Source: Beroe forskalii (Eukaryota > Ctenophora > Nuda > Beroida > Beroidae). Taken from it: a DNA stretch of 64,000 nucleotides. The stretch spans positions 124,001-188,000 of the forward strand of contig WFMF01000042.1 of the NCBI GenBank assembly GCA_011033025.1, written 5' to 3'. This document shows, piece after piece, positions 22,666 through 34,500 of this stretch; position 1 is the stretch's first letter, and every line of letters starts with the position of its first letter. Under the pieces are notes generated by a model. The model was not told where the DNA came from. It worked only from the letters and a program-made list of their open reading frames with translations, and ran no database searches. The position numbers were made by a program, and so were the translations under genes.

Positions 22666-22920
22666 AACTGTGGTGACTTGTGGACAAGGTCCTCAAACTG
22701 TGGTGAGCTTGGGACAAGGTCCTCAAACTGTGCGGCAAGGACAAGGTCCTCAAACTGTGGCGAGCTTAGGACAAGGTCCTCAAACTGTGGCGAGCTTAGG
22801 ACAAGGTCCTCAAACTGTGGCGAGCTTAACAAGGTCCTAAACTGTGAAGAGCTTAAGACAAGGTCCTCAAACTGTGGCGAGCTTAGGACAAGGTCCTCAA
22901 ACTGCGGCGAGCTTAGAAAG
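22627..22920 (+). repeat. 30-bp minisatellite at the NLE1 stop codon, right copy
   Basis: About ten units based on AAGGTCCTCAAACTGTGGCG, more degenerate than on the left (some units shortened or with GAAACTG, CTAAACTG). The junction with the exon body is where the 25-bp deletion joined GGGAGCA directly to GGTCCTC. Confidence 0.9.
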
Positions 22921-23504
22921 GGAGCTACTTAACAAACCTTTCTCAACATTGAACCTGGCCCTGAGTGAATTTCCCTTCTTATCAACACTGTGAAGATACC
23001 TACAGAGATGAAATTAACCTTCACTAGGATAATAAAGTTGATTTGATACGTCTTCAGACTTATTCATTCCTCATTTAAACAGATGAATCATTTGGGAAGA
23101 TAATTTTATCTTTTTATCTTTTTATGCTGTTAAAGTTTTTCACTGATTGAGAGTTTTATTCCTTAGGTAAATTTATTTTAACTGATCGGGTTATAACGAC
23201 TTTTTATTATTTGTTGAATTTTGTTGCACTGTAATTTATTTTTCTATTTTAACTTATTTACAGTAACCGATTTGTCATTTGTGTGTTGAATTGCATATAG
23301 TAATTAATCAACTGCAGTTAGATCTATAATTGATATAGGTAGTAAAGTAGTAAGTTAGACATCCAATTATTAACTCTTCATTCATCTATTCATCATTGAA
23401 ACTTTCAAGCTTTAACTGATACGTATATGAGATATGATTTTATCTTTTCTAATATCAAAGCCAAATGTATTAGCATCTTTATCATTAATTTCTTTGAGGA
23501 AGTA

Positions 23505-25079
23505 ATGTCTGTTCTAAAACCTCCCTCTGCATTTTGTATACCTAGTGTGGATAAAGCTCCTTCTTACCCAGAGTACAAATATAAACTCCCTGCCATACCA
23601 AGCTCCACTCAACCAAAACCTGTTACACCCCCACCCCGAGCAACAGTAGCTACTCAAGTCTCTTGTGATCACAATGAAGAGAAGAAAGTTGCAGCAAACC
23701 AAACAGCTGTTGAGCAGCTACCGGCTGCAACACAAACAACCGGATTGATTGTGAAGCAATGTGCTGGAGAACTGGAAGATTACATATCAAATGTGTTATC
23801 TGGTCATCAGCCTGCTCTCAAACCAGATGACACCAGTCCAGAGTTTGATGGTGTTTGGGGAGCTTTATCTACTCTAGCATCGTCATTTACTGAGAAGACA
23901 GAAACTATTGAAAAGTTGTCTGCTGCTGTGCACAGAACCGTGCCTGAGTCGCTGGAGCATCAGAGAATAAAGCAATCCTTGGAGGAAGATAAGCAGAAGT
24001 TAGAACAACAGATACAGGAAATGGCAGAAACTATTTCTCTTCTTGAAAAACGAATGGAATGCCAGGCAAAAGTTTTAGCCATCCAGGAGAAAACGCTAAC
24101 AACTGATGGATCGTACCAGAAGATGCTCGAAGCCTGGAGACACAAAGTGTTGCAGATGTTAGTTGAGAAGGAAATGGAGAATGCTGCAGAATTTAAAACC
24201 GAACTGGTGCTGAAATCTCAGATTGAAAAGCTTGAAAAGGCTTGCCGAAAAGGAGAAGCAGAATTTGAAATATTATCGAATAAAAATTCTGATTTACTTG
24301 CAAATTTGAAGCTGAAGGACAAGCATATAAATACCATAACTAGCGAACTTTCATTGGCTAAGCAGTCAGAAATAAAGTACGGACAACTGAACGAATTGAT
24401 GAGGAAGGCCACCAGTTCTCTCTGCGAAAGTGTGTCGGGCATGAATGAAAACTTTGACCAGTTTCTCCCAAACCAGGATTCGATATCAGAGAAACTTTCA
24501 ATCTACGAAGAACAAATCGGCAGAATATCAGAAAGTGTGTTGCTGCTCCAATCTCTTTACGCTGAAAAGGAGGAGTTTTACTCCAACAAACTGGAGGACT
24601 TGCTTGCTGAACACACCAAACCCTTACAACCTGCCCCTAAGGCTACTTCCCACTGCCAAACCGACTCGTCATGGCACGAGATAGAGTCCACCACAGCTCT
24701 TCTAAACGACAGAATATCAGAACACACCAGCAAGATCAACACGCTCACAGTCGAGAAAGGTCTGATAACCTCGCAGCTTGCTGAAGCAGAAGCAGCCCGG
24801 TGTGATCTGAAGCATGAGTTGAGTGAGTTGAGAGAGCAGCTCACTACCAAGTGTAGGGCGCATGAGGAGGAGGTGGTGGGGCTGCAGAAGAGGGAGAGTA
24901 AGGCTGCTATCCGAGCTAAGCATGTGGAGAGACAGCTGACCAAGAAGGAGGAGGAGATGGAGGGGCTGGAGAAGGAGTTTAGGGAGAGGTGGGGTGTAGA
25001 GGTGGAGCAGTTTCAGGGACAGATACAGCAGTTGAGGAACGAGAATTCGTCGCTCAAACAAGCACTCAAAAGGGGGTGA
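23505..25079 (+). CDS. CCHCR1: CCHCR1-like coiled-coil protein, right copy (intronless)
   Basis: Same 524-residue single-exon gene as at 2338-3912. The ATG is chosen as MSVLKPPSAF at 23505 because the left copy has no extension; here the frame happens to be open 26 codons further upstream. Proline-rich head (about residues 1-75), then heptad-rich coiled coil to the end. About 15 substitutions separate the copies, mostly conservative (for example ESLEHQRIKQ against ESLENQRVKQ), with no indels. That pattern, compared with indel-rich flanks, suggests selection on both copies or gene conversion. It lies 840 bases after the NLE1 stop and 836 before the TBL2 start, on the same strand. Likely role, by family only: centrosomal or P-body scaffold. 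Confidence 0.6.
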   Translation: MSVLKPPSAFCIPSVDKAPSYPEYKYKLPAIPSSTQPKPVTPPPRATVATQVSCDHNEEKKVAANQTAVEQLPAATQTTGLIVKQCAGELEDYISNVLSGHQPALKPDDTSPEFDGVWGALSTLASSFTEKTETIEKLSAAVHRTVPESLEHQRIKQSLEEDKQKLEQQIQEMAETISLLEKRMECQAKVLAIQEKTLTTDGSYQKMLEAWRHKVLQMLVEKEMENAAEFKTELVLKSQIEKLEKACRKGEAEFEILSNKNSDLLANLKLKDKHINTITSELSLAKQSEIKYGQLNELMRKATSSLCESVSGMNENFDQFLPNQDSISEKLSIYEEQIGRISESVLLLQSLYAEKEEFYSNKLEDLLAEHTKPLQPAPKATSHCQTDSSWHEIESTTALLNDRISEHTSKINTLTVEKGLITSQLAEAEAARCDLKHELSELREQLTTKCRAHEEEVVGLQKRESKAAIRAKHVERQLTKKEEEMEGLEKEFRERWGVEVEQFQGQIQQLRNENSSLKQALKRG

Positions 25080-25699
25080 AGTGATGGAGAATGTTTGTGG
25101 AGGGTTCAGATTTCAGAATAGCATGTATTTATTGTATAGAATGTATGATACACCATTAATTTATTGAAACCATATACATATGATCGAGGAAATCTCAAAA
25201 ATAAATTTTGGATATAACCTTCCTGGTTTATTTATAATCTATCCAACTACTCAAACAGTAAATATACTCACACATTTAAGATATTTTTATTATTTTTAAA
25301 TCGTTGATACAATGAATTATAAATCTTATTTTTACATTTAAATATTTTTATTTGATATCATTCGAATGTAATAATTTATGTATCATATATCACACATAAT
25401 ATACATAATATTTATCAAGAATTTTACTCAATACATATGTAAAAAATGCAAATTTCATCAAGAAATTCTTTCCTTTGTCTCTAATTTCTAAGATTGCTGA
25501 CAGGTATACAGAACATGCATGCATATCAAGTACTAATAACTTAATAAAATATGCGTGCATGTATATCATAGTATGGCAGTTATATGGGTCCTCCCTCGAA
25601 CTTTCTACTTTTACATTAGTCCAAATAACCCAGTGTTACTGGAAATTCCAACACTTGTCATTAATACTTGAATATCATTCCAAGATCCCAGTTGTCAAC

Positions 25700-25780
25700 T
25701 GATTCGAGTCAAGTTGATTCTGATCCGGCTACATATTATAATATTATGTAGCCGGATCAGAATCAACTTGACTCGAATCA
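25700..25780. repeat. Perfect 36-bp hairpin, right arm only
   Basis: Arms 25700-25735 and 25745-25780 are exact reverse complements with a 9-base AT loop. The left arm has only one diverged arm at the matching place (near 1190-1215), so the second arm is a local inverted copy of adjacent sequence. Confidence 0.95.
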
Positions 25781-25914
25781 ATTAAGTTAAGTTAAGAGTA
25801 TTCAACGGTAATCAACTAATCCATGAAATGACGTGCCTTATTCAATAAAACTAAAATAATCTACCAATCCCAAATACTAACTATTCTAACCTCAATGTAG
25901 CAGTACCTACAAGC

Positions 25915-28900
25915 ATGGAAGAAGTAACTTCGTCGCAGCAGTTCCTGATATTCTCTATCATAGCTTCATTCCTTGTTTCTGTACTTATCAGGTACCAGAT
26001 TAGTATATTCGTATCTCACAGAACTTGTGTTGTCTTTGAGTACTTTATTATATAAATTTTTATCAATATTATGTGTTTTTCAATCCTGATATATTGAGCC
26101 ATTGGCTCATTGGGGGAGAGAGACCTTACTGAATGCTTCTCTTTTTTCAGAGAAAACATTGCTTTCATTTACTCAAAATTCAACTATTTTTCTCTACCAA
26201 TGCATCTTTCTTAAATAGCCCTGAGACGGTTATTATGGCATTAAATACTCTTTTGTTGGACCTAAATCACCTCTTTGAAAAGGCATCGTTTCAGCGAAGG
26301 CTAAAATCAATACACATTATTGTTCATTTTATGTTGCATACATTGCTGCCATTTATTACCTTCATCCTTCTAGTACTCTAAAGTCTAAGTATTTAGAATA
26401 TTAGAACTTGCATTGTCTTCCGGTAAGGTATAATGGTTACTTGATTGTCTTCTCTGGACAGACAGTATCGTGCCATGGGGCATGAGTATTTGACTCACTT
26501 TTCATCAAGATATTGTGTTCTGTCTTATGAATATAATCAAGTAATGAAGCAATGAATAGGATAGATATCAACTTCAATCAGACTTCAATGACCCTTACAT
26601 ATTCAATGTCTTTGAATTGTGAGAATTCACATACTGACAGACTCAAATGTCGCATGTAAGTTATGCTAATATTGAGAATACGTGTTATATCATTTCAGTT
26701 TCGTGTACTGGCTCAAGAATCAGAAAGCAGATCAGGAGGAAACCCCGCAGGAAACGCCTCTAACACAGAAAAGTGAAATTAATGGTGCAAGCAGCAAAGT
26801 CTCCGCTAAAAAACCTCTACCGTAAGTTTCAATAGTATGACCCAGGTCATAGTGTTTTCCTGGCACATTTTAATGATACTACTAATTTGACAAAATTTTC
26901 AATCATTGTCGATTGTAATTGATGGAAGTTTGAAGCGCAACCTTTTTTATCAATATCATTGGGATTATCTATCCGAAGCCACCTCACTCCCACATGTTAC
27001 CAGGTCTAAGTCAGGCAGCAGTAAAAAGGCTGGAGGAGGGGGAAGGAAGATGGCCCCCACCTCGCACCCCCTAATCCTAATCCTAATCTGATCCTAATCC
27101 TACATGTTTACCAGGTCTAAGTCAGGCAGCGGTAAGAAGGCTGGAGGAGGGGGAAGGAAGATGGCCCCCACCTCGCACCCCCTCTACGTGAACATGTTAC
27201 GTGGACACACCGACACTATACAAGATATGGACCTTGACCAGTCCGGGAAACTCCTGGCTACAGCCTCTTCTGATGGTACTGTCAGGATATGGTTCATAAA
27301 CCACATGGAGAAGGGACGGGATATCAAGTGAGGATGCAAGAGTTAAATTCATGTCTTTGTTAAATCTTGGTAGATCCATGCATGTAAATTCATCATCCCA
27401 CTCAAGAAGCAGAAGCTTAAACGCGTAACTAAAATAATTTTTCCCTCTCAAATGCATAATCCAATCTCTATTCTCGTCCCACTGATCCCAACTCATCCCC
27501 CAACTCTCTCTCCTGTGCAAGTATACTCGGATCCCGCTGGAAACTGCCCCCTGTTCGGTGTCCATCTCTCCCGACAGTAAGGCAGTAGCTGTGCTCCTAC
27601 CAGCTACTAACTCTGTAGAGATCTACAGACTTGGCAAGAAGCCAGGGGATGAAGCTAGCCTCGTTCTTACCATAGACAAGGTAGTTATTGTATTTCTTGA
27701 ACATGTACAAGGTGCACCCCGTACATTGTAAAGCATACTGTTTACTGTATACCCTGTGCACTGTACACTGTACACTTTTGACTATACTTTGTGCATCTTG
27801 TGTAATGTGCTCAGTGTGCAATTTAATGAACATCTATTTCTACTCTTAGTGAAGTAACAATAATGTAAATCTGTGGAGACGTTCTAGAACGGATTCTAGA
27901 ACAATCTACCTTAACGTAAAGACCTTAATTCCGTTCACTATTAGAAAATACAAGTCTGCTGTGATTTGACATCTTATAACCCAGTGGATGTGTGGTAGAT
28001 TTAGAGGAAAGGTTCACAGATTGTTTTAATGGCCGCTATAAGTATGAGTAGTATAGTCTAGATGTATCATATAGCTGAGATGTTTTGAGTTCCCTCGCTT
28101 TTCCAATGATCACTAATGTTGGAGTATTCTGTATTGTAGGTATTGGTATTGTCAGAATGTTTTGAGTAATTCCCCCATAGTTATTTACTTATTTAATGCT
28201 TCACACAGCAATTAGTGTATTGCACGGTTATTGAAGCTTTTCTACAAGGCTAAAAGTTTAAAAGCCTCGTCTTAGTATTAGTCTATTGTAAAACCGTGTG
28301 CAGGTATTATACAAAGACTTGTTGGTCTAAGAAAATTAATAAACAATTATAATGTATTGAGAGTTTTTATCTAGTAAAATATGTAGGGTTATTATGGTAT
28401 TTAGTGTTGAATTTATACTAGATAATTGTGTGAAATAGTGTTGGGCTGTGTGTCCATATTAAACGTAAAAGCTGCTATAGATTGCTATTGGCTATGCCTA
28501 CGTGCTTCAAAAACCTGCATATTTTCTGCTAGGAGACACAAGATTTAAAGGACAAATCAATAGAAAAGGGTTGTTAAAAAGGAGTTTTTAATAAGGTCCG
28601 TTAAAAAATATTTTTTAAAAGGTCCGTTTTAATAAAAAAACCATAAAAAGGACCGTTGTTATAAGGTCCGTTGTTAAAAGGTACGTTGTTAAAAAAACAT
28701 TGTTAAACGGTCCCCGTAAGGTACCGTTTTTTTAAAACCTTTTAAATAATTGGTTAATAAAAGGTACCGTTGTTAATTTGGGTTTGTTAAAGGGTTTTTG
28801 GGGTCCCGTTTTAATGGTACGATAAAAAGCCAAAAGTTCACGGGGTGGCAAAATTAACCTGGCCAGAAAGCAGAAACCAAATCACATTTTATTGTGTCTC

Positions 28901-30865
28901 ATGTCGAGGGGGGAAAATGCCGCGTGGTTTTTTGTTAAACAAAACTTTATTTCCGGGGCAACTCTACCCCTGCCCGGGATTTTCAGGTCCAGGGGGCAAT
29001 GGATTTGCCCCAAACAAGTCCGGCGTACTGTTCGAGGGCACCGTCGAGTGTGATGCCCAAAAGACGGCACCTGGCGTGTCTTTAACATAGATGGTACGTG
29101 AGCACTAAGCCGTGTACTATGTATACATGTGTAGTGTGTACACTACATATGTCATATGTGTTCAGTGTACACTTGTGTACCTATTGCTGCAGCATTCACT
29201 TGATTGTGGGCCCTGTACAGTGTATAGTGTATACTTGTACCTATTTATGTAAATATTCACCTACTTTGGGCGGTGTATATGTGTTCTACTAAAGTTGACA
29301 CAGCATTCACTTGATTGTGAGGTATTTGTAGGAGTGCTGAATGTTGACTTAGCATCGCTTGCTGCATCACTTGATTTTGCATCGCTTGCTGCTGATTCTA
29401 GTGGGTTAAAATAACTTATCAACCCATTAATTGCGTGTAATCACTTATTTATTCGTCTAATTATATAAATCTTGTGAGTTGTAGGCCTATAAGAACTGGG
29501 ATCGTCTTTCTATAAATATTTTGACACTAACAATGATATAGGGTATTTTTCTACCAGTATCTTCTTAGCGTTTTTTAAAAATTTAAATGTAACTCCGATT
29601 ATCTGTTCATTGTTAAATGTTAAATTTTAATGGCGATAGCTGATAAATGTAAATTTGATGAAAAACTTTTCTTTTCTCGTTTTATGTGAGGGGAAGCATA
29701 TCCATCTATTAGCTGAATGTACCATTGTCGTTGACGGTTGACCTGCATTATCATTCATTTCTTTTCATTACTTCATTTGCTCTCATGGTCACTATTTCTA
29801 CTGTTCACTAATCGATTGCTCTGAATGATTTATTCACCGATTGAATCGCTCACATACTGAACTGAACACTGCTTGATTGTGCTGCCCTTGCTATCTAGAT
29901 TATATCGCATGTTTAATCAGCTTTAATCGAAACATTTGAGATTATCTATTGATTGGCTCTGTAAAGTACTAATCGTGAGCAGCTGCATTTCAATCGAGAC
30001 TTTATTGAGCGTTAGTTAGTGTATACTGATCCATCTCCAGTTAGTTGGGCTTTGAACGAAGACCCCAAGCTGATATGCTGCGGCACGATGCCAGAGGATG
30101 GCCAGGCCTACGTGGCCATGTCCCAAGATGGCAGGATCGTTGCCATGGCAACGGATGCCAACGTGAATGTGTATAATGCTGACACTGCCGAACTCATGGA
30201 TACTTTGGAGGCTGTTCATTCAGACACGTGCTAAAGTTCATCTTTAGAAATCTTAATGTTTACCCGAGTAGTATGATTAATTGCCCTGACACTTTTTGTC
30301 GCTGACTTGACACTTTTCCTCATATAACATGTCAATTCTGCTTCTCACTACACTATCCCTTATCTAACACTCTAACAGTCACTACCTAACAGACACGATC
30401 ACCCGCATCTCCTTCTCTGACACTGGGAAGTACATATACACCTCTGGGAGGGATAAGAGTGTCAGGGTCTGGATCAACAGAGCCGGCATAGTCCGGGATA
30501 TCGAGTACTGGACCGAGTCCAGCAAAGTGGCAACCAACGCGTCCCACAAGGAGCGACTCAAGCAGCAGATAGCTGATGCAAGGTAGTGTCTTCCAATCAC
30601 TGGAATTATTACAGGAGTTGATCGTAACTTTCAAAGTAATCTTGCTAACATTTGCTTCGAATTTGTCCTTGAAAGGTACTAAAACTCGCTGCAATATTCA
30701 AAGCTTTGGTTACCGTGACCTAGCTATACTTATATTGCACCGAGTATATTTATTTTCAGATTGATCTTCTTGCCCAATTACTTCATAATTGTGGAAATAC
30801 TCACTTTCCCACTTTTCAGAGCACAATTAAAAGAACTTGAAGACAAAAGAGACAGCTCTCAATAA
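25915..30865 (+). CDS. TBL2: TBL2, ER-anchored WD40 protein
   Basis: Visible exons: 25915-25991 (membrane anchor), 26699-26821 (charged linker), 27115-27327 (LRGHTDTIQDMDL; SSDGTVRIWF), 27522-27680 (SISPDSKAVAVLLPATNSVEIYR), a poorly preserved one ending 29093 (KDGTWRVFNID), 30041-30227 (AMSQDGRIVAMATDANVNVYNAD), 30379-30582 (ISFSDTGKYIYTSGRDKSVRVW) and 30820-30865 (coiled tail ending DKRDSSQ). The order and C-terminal coil match TBL2, which sits in the ER membrane and associates with PERK. The middle blades expected between 27680 and about 28960 are not found. Exon 3 ends ATCAA|GTGAGG, phase 2, but exon 4 needs phase 0; one extra G (AAG|GTGAGG) would fix both donor and frame. The exon ending at 29093 needs several single-base corrections. 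Either the sequence here is poor or the gene is decaying. Confidence 0.85.
26993..27183 (+). repeat. 111-bp duplication of the TBL2 exon 3 acceptor and exon start
   Basis: CATGTTACCAG plus the first 70 or so bases of exon 3 (SKSGS.KKAGGGGRKMAPTSHPL) occur twice, 111 bases apart, separated by CCTAAT repeats. Reading from the first acceptor runs into a TGA within the spacer, so only the second acceptor gives a continuing protein. Confidence 0.9.
27681..28530. other. TBL2 intron, GTACACTGT-rich then AT-rich
   Basis: The first 150 bases are imperfect TGTACACTGTACA-type repeats, also seen again near 29100-29290. No WD40 exon was found although blades are expected here. Confidence 0.5.
28531..28960. 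repeat. Noisy GGTCCGTTGTTAAAA array, probable low-quality patch
   Basis: Degenerate units near 15 bases (AAGGTCCGTTGTT, AAGGTACCGTT, ATTGTTAAACGG) with many runs of 4-8 identical bases, unlike anywhere else in the window. The coding remnant immediately after shows homopolymer-type insertions. This looks like uncorrected long-read sequence over a minisatellite. Confidence 0.55.
29094..30040. other. TBL2 intron with GTGTAC repeats
   Basis: TGTGTACACT-type degenerate repeats to about 29300, then unremarkable AT-rich DNA. The acceptor CCATCTCCAG ends it. Confidence 0.5.
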
Positions 30866-31548
30866 CTCCAGTTTAAAATATTGCAAAATAAATATAATCC
30901 ACAACTTAATCTTTAACTTCAAATGATTTTTACAGAAATTGGACTTAAAGCTTTTAATTTAATCTACAAAACAGTCCTTAATGTGAATTTTCAATTTCAA
31001 TTGTAACATTCTATGACACAGTTTAAATATTCAGATTATTATATAAAAGTTTCGGGTTAAATGAATTTATTTGTTACGGATAAATTAATTGTTGTGATGA
31101 TAACCAGTATTTCAATTGTCTGCTTTGATGAAAAGAAAGCTTATAGAGGTCCTGATAAATGCAATAATTTGCAATGATACAGTGATACGTGAAAAAAGTC
31201 TCTCCTGAAATTTAGCTGATTTTATGAAAAGGTGGGATCCAAAAACAAGACCTTGCAATGATATGAGGCAATTGTTCAATTTACTACAACGATGTTGTGT
31301 TCTTCAAAAATGATTTTTCAGTAACGATCTCTTTCGAGATCTCAAAATCAATAATTACTTAAAGAGACTATGAAATGATACTTATTTACAAATTAAAAAC
31401 AGACATATCACTTATTAGCAAGAGTGATCGAATTATATTTCCATCACAGAACAGAATTCAATAGCATCTGTCCTAAGTTCTCCTCAGTATCATCCAATTT
31501 TCACGTTATTGATGTTATAACCTATCAAAGACACCTGCATTTGACCCC
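30866..31548. other. Convergent intergenic region between TBL2 and the tropomyosin-like gene
   Basis: Both genes end toward this stretch. AATAAA follows the TBL2 stop within about 25 bases (30887). Otherwise AT-rich with nothing recognised. Confidence 0.5.
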
Positions 31549-34500
31549 TTAGGACGCTATTTCCTCCAACTCCTCATTGTAGTTCTCAATTTCCTTCGTC
31601 AACACCTCGATTTCCTGATCCTTGTACTCAAACGCCATCTCGAAGGTGTCTATGGCGTTCTGGAGACTGTCGTTTTCTCGCCGTAACTTCTCAACTTCAA
31701 CCTGAATGTTAAGAACAGTGTTACTGCTCATCCGTTAAAAAGCGAAGGTAGTGAAAAGGGTAGTAAAAAAAGCTAAAATAATGATGTTATGGATTTGTTG
31801 TTGTCCCAATAGTAAGGGATTGACCCGTAACCCCCTGTGAACTAAATCCTCCCAAAGATGTTAGAACGTTTTTCGGTAGTTCATAGGTCATAGAAACCCC
31901 CTAAGAAAGTTATCCAAAAAATTCCTTGGGGAACCTTGATTTTTACCCCTTTTTTACCCGCGCGTGGGTTAAAACTTTAAATGGCGATATCTCGGCTTCC
32001 TTTTGAGATACGGAGCTCAACAACCACACTATAATATGCGCAATGGACACATTTAGTTGGTCGGGTCATGGTCCCAGGTCGCTATTTTGAACCGTTTTCG
32101 AGATAATCGCCAAAAACCCCTTTTTTGCTATGCGCGAAGGGGTAAAAAAGTGGTCCCGGTAAATACAGCTGTACTGTGGGTAAATTGGCACTTATTATGA
32201 TCACAGACTAGTCTATCAGTTCTTCATAGCCTAAAGTAACACCAGAAAAAAGTTATCCAAAAAATTCCATAATTTAACCCCCTTTTCACCCCTTTTTCAA
32301 ACCCCCGCATAAGCCAAATTTTCAAATAGGGATATCTCGGCTTCCTTTTGAGATACGGAGCTCAATAACCACTTTAAAATATGCGCAATGGTCACATTTG
32401 GTTAGGCGGGTCATGGTCCCAGGTCGATATTTTGAACCGTTTTCGAGATAATCGCCAAAAACCCCTTTTTCACTATGCGCAAAGGGGTAAAAAGTGGTCC
32501 CGGTAAATACAGCTGTACTGTGGGTAAATTGGCACTAATTATGATCATAGACATGTCTATCAGTTGTTCATAGCCTGAAGTAACACCAAAATAAAGTGAT
32601 TCGAAAAAATTCCATAATAAAGACCCCCTTTTCACCCCTTTTTCAAACCCCCGCGTAGGCCAAATTTTGAATTAGGGATATTTTGACTTTCAATTGAGAT
32701 ATCTACAGAGGTCAACAACCACTCTAAAATGTCTAGAATGAGCACATTTGGTGGGGTAGAACAAGGTTGCAAGTTTCTATCTCATATCTCATATCGATTT
32801 GATGGAATTTGGAAATTTTTACCAAATTCAGGGGGCTAAACGCATGAAAGAGGTCAAAATACATCTTAGGTGAGTCATCATTTTGATATATAATGACCAT
32901 TTCTGATTGACCATTCGTGATATTCAGGTAAAATTTTAGAGCTGGCCATACCATAAAGCAAATCCACATAAAAACCCACATAGAGCAAACCCACCCATAA
33001 AGTAAACTGCATAATATTTTGGATGAAAATTCTGTGAAAGATGTACAGTAATCATGGAAAGTATGGATACTCTAAATGAGACCATTCATCATAATAATAT
33101 AATGACACTTCAATATTTTTGACCTGGGCCAAACAAACACTGTTGAAATGAAAATACAAATACAAGTTCCACTTGTATTTTAGGAAGATGTTGTCCCAAC
33201 ATAAATGGTTTTTCAGATTGGTTTCATTCCTTCCGGTAGAGAGCCATGCTCAAATATTATCCTGCCAAACGTACTGGCCAGGAAAGATGGGGGTTTCTAC
33301 GGAATTTAATGTCAATCAGACAATGCATAGATGGCCTTAAAGCATCAATTTCGTGCTCTTGCCTTAATAATGTATTCAACATAACTTGTCCATTCATGAT
33401 TTCGCATTGCAAGCAATTGTCAACTTTCATTATGGATGGTGGCATATGGCTGGCCACAAACCACAGTTCTATTGCTGTGAGTCTAGCTGGGCGTCGGAGT
33501 ATGGTTACCATAAATGTATAAATGGGTGTGCCCTTATATCTTGGATTTTGGAATGGTTTCTCAAGAATTTAAGTTGAAGGTAAATTCCCAATATACCACA
33601 AGATATTATACCCACCTGAAAAAAATATGACTCTTCAAGCAGATCCCAACTCTGGCAGCAAGGAAGATATGGGATATACTTGGTTGGATACCATGTTAAA
33701 ACACTCTTTAGAGAATGGCATCATGAAAGCAACTATCCAACATCCATGAGGCTTATCTGATAAAGAGAGAAGCTTTGGCAAACTGTCAAAGAGGACAGAA
33801 ATTTCCTTACTGGCAGCAGTTATGTTGTTTATTGTCGCAAGCATGATTCTGTGTGCTTTCTGCTGGAGAAAGAAGTTCAGAAACACTGCTATTTCAAACC
33901 TCATGGGTTTGAAAGATAAGTAGCATCTAAATCTGAAGGACCCTTATAAGATGAAAAGAAGTGATTTTACAGTAGTTGCTTATTTTGTAATATCAAAACT
34001 TAAAATTACTGCTTCCCCATTTCAGTACGATGTATTTATGGATTATATTAGTGTTTTATGTTTTGTTAACAATCAGAAATGGTCATCTTATGTGAAAATG
34101 ATTACTCGCCTAAGACATATTTCAACCTCTTTTAATTACGTTTAGCCCACTGAATTTGGCAAAAAATGGGGTTTTTAGAAATTTTCATCAAATTGGTATG
34201 ATATAAAGACTTGAAACCATGTTTTAACCCACCAAATGTGATCTTTCTAGACATTTTAGATTGGTTGTTGACAGCTGTAAGACCTCCGTATCTCGATTGA
34301 AAGTCAAAATATCCAATTTCAAAATTTGGCTCACACAGGGGTTTAAAAAAGAGGTGAAAAGGGGGTTTAATTATGGAATTTTTTGGATTACTTTATTTTG
34401 GTGTTACTTCAGGCTATGAACAACTGATAAACATGTTTATGATCATATATAGTGCCAATTTACCCAGAGTACAGCTGTATTTACCGGGACCACTTTTTAC

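Larger units (their letters stand above)
18705..26935. repeat. Right arm of large inverted duplication
   Basis: Reverse complement of bases 1-9557. It is shorter than the left arm mainly because it lacks the 490-bp and 1110-bp left insertions, though it has its own roughly 250-bp insertion and a 36-bp hairpin. Gene order continues naturally into the spacer (NLE1 exons 1-5) and beyond (TBL2 exons 3 onward), so this arm is the ancestral location. Confidence 0.9.

Noticed and set aside
22506..22932. Open frames of 73-108 residues over the right 30-bp array
   Set aside because: Same repeat effect; the true NLE1 exon uses only its first part.
24578..25061. 114- and 121-residue - frames inside the coiled-coil gene
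   Set aside because: Leucine/serine-rich antisense shadows of a heptad-coding strand, present in both copies for that reason.
28845..29090. 81-residue + frame read as its own gene
   Set aside because: A different frame at its end encodes KDGTWRVFNID with the correct phase for TBL2, so it is a frame-shifted piece of that gene.
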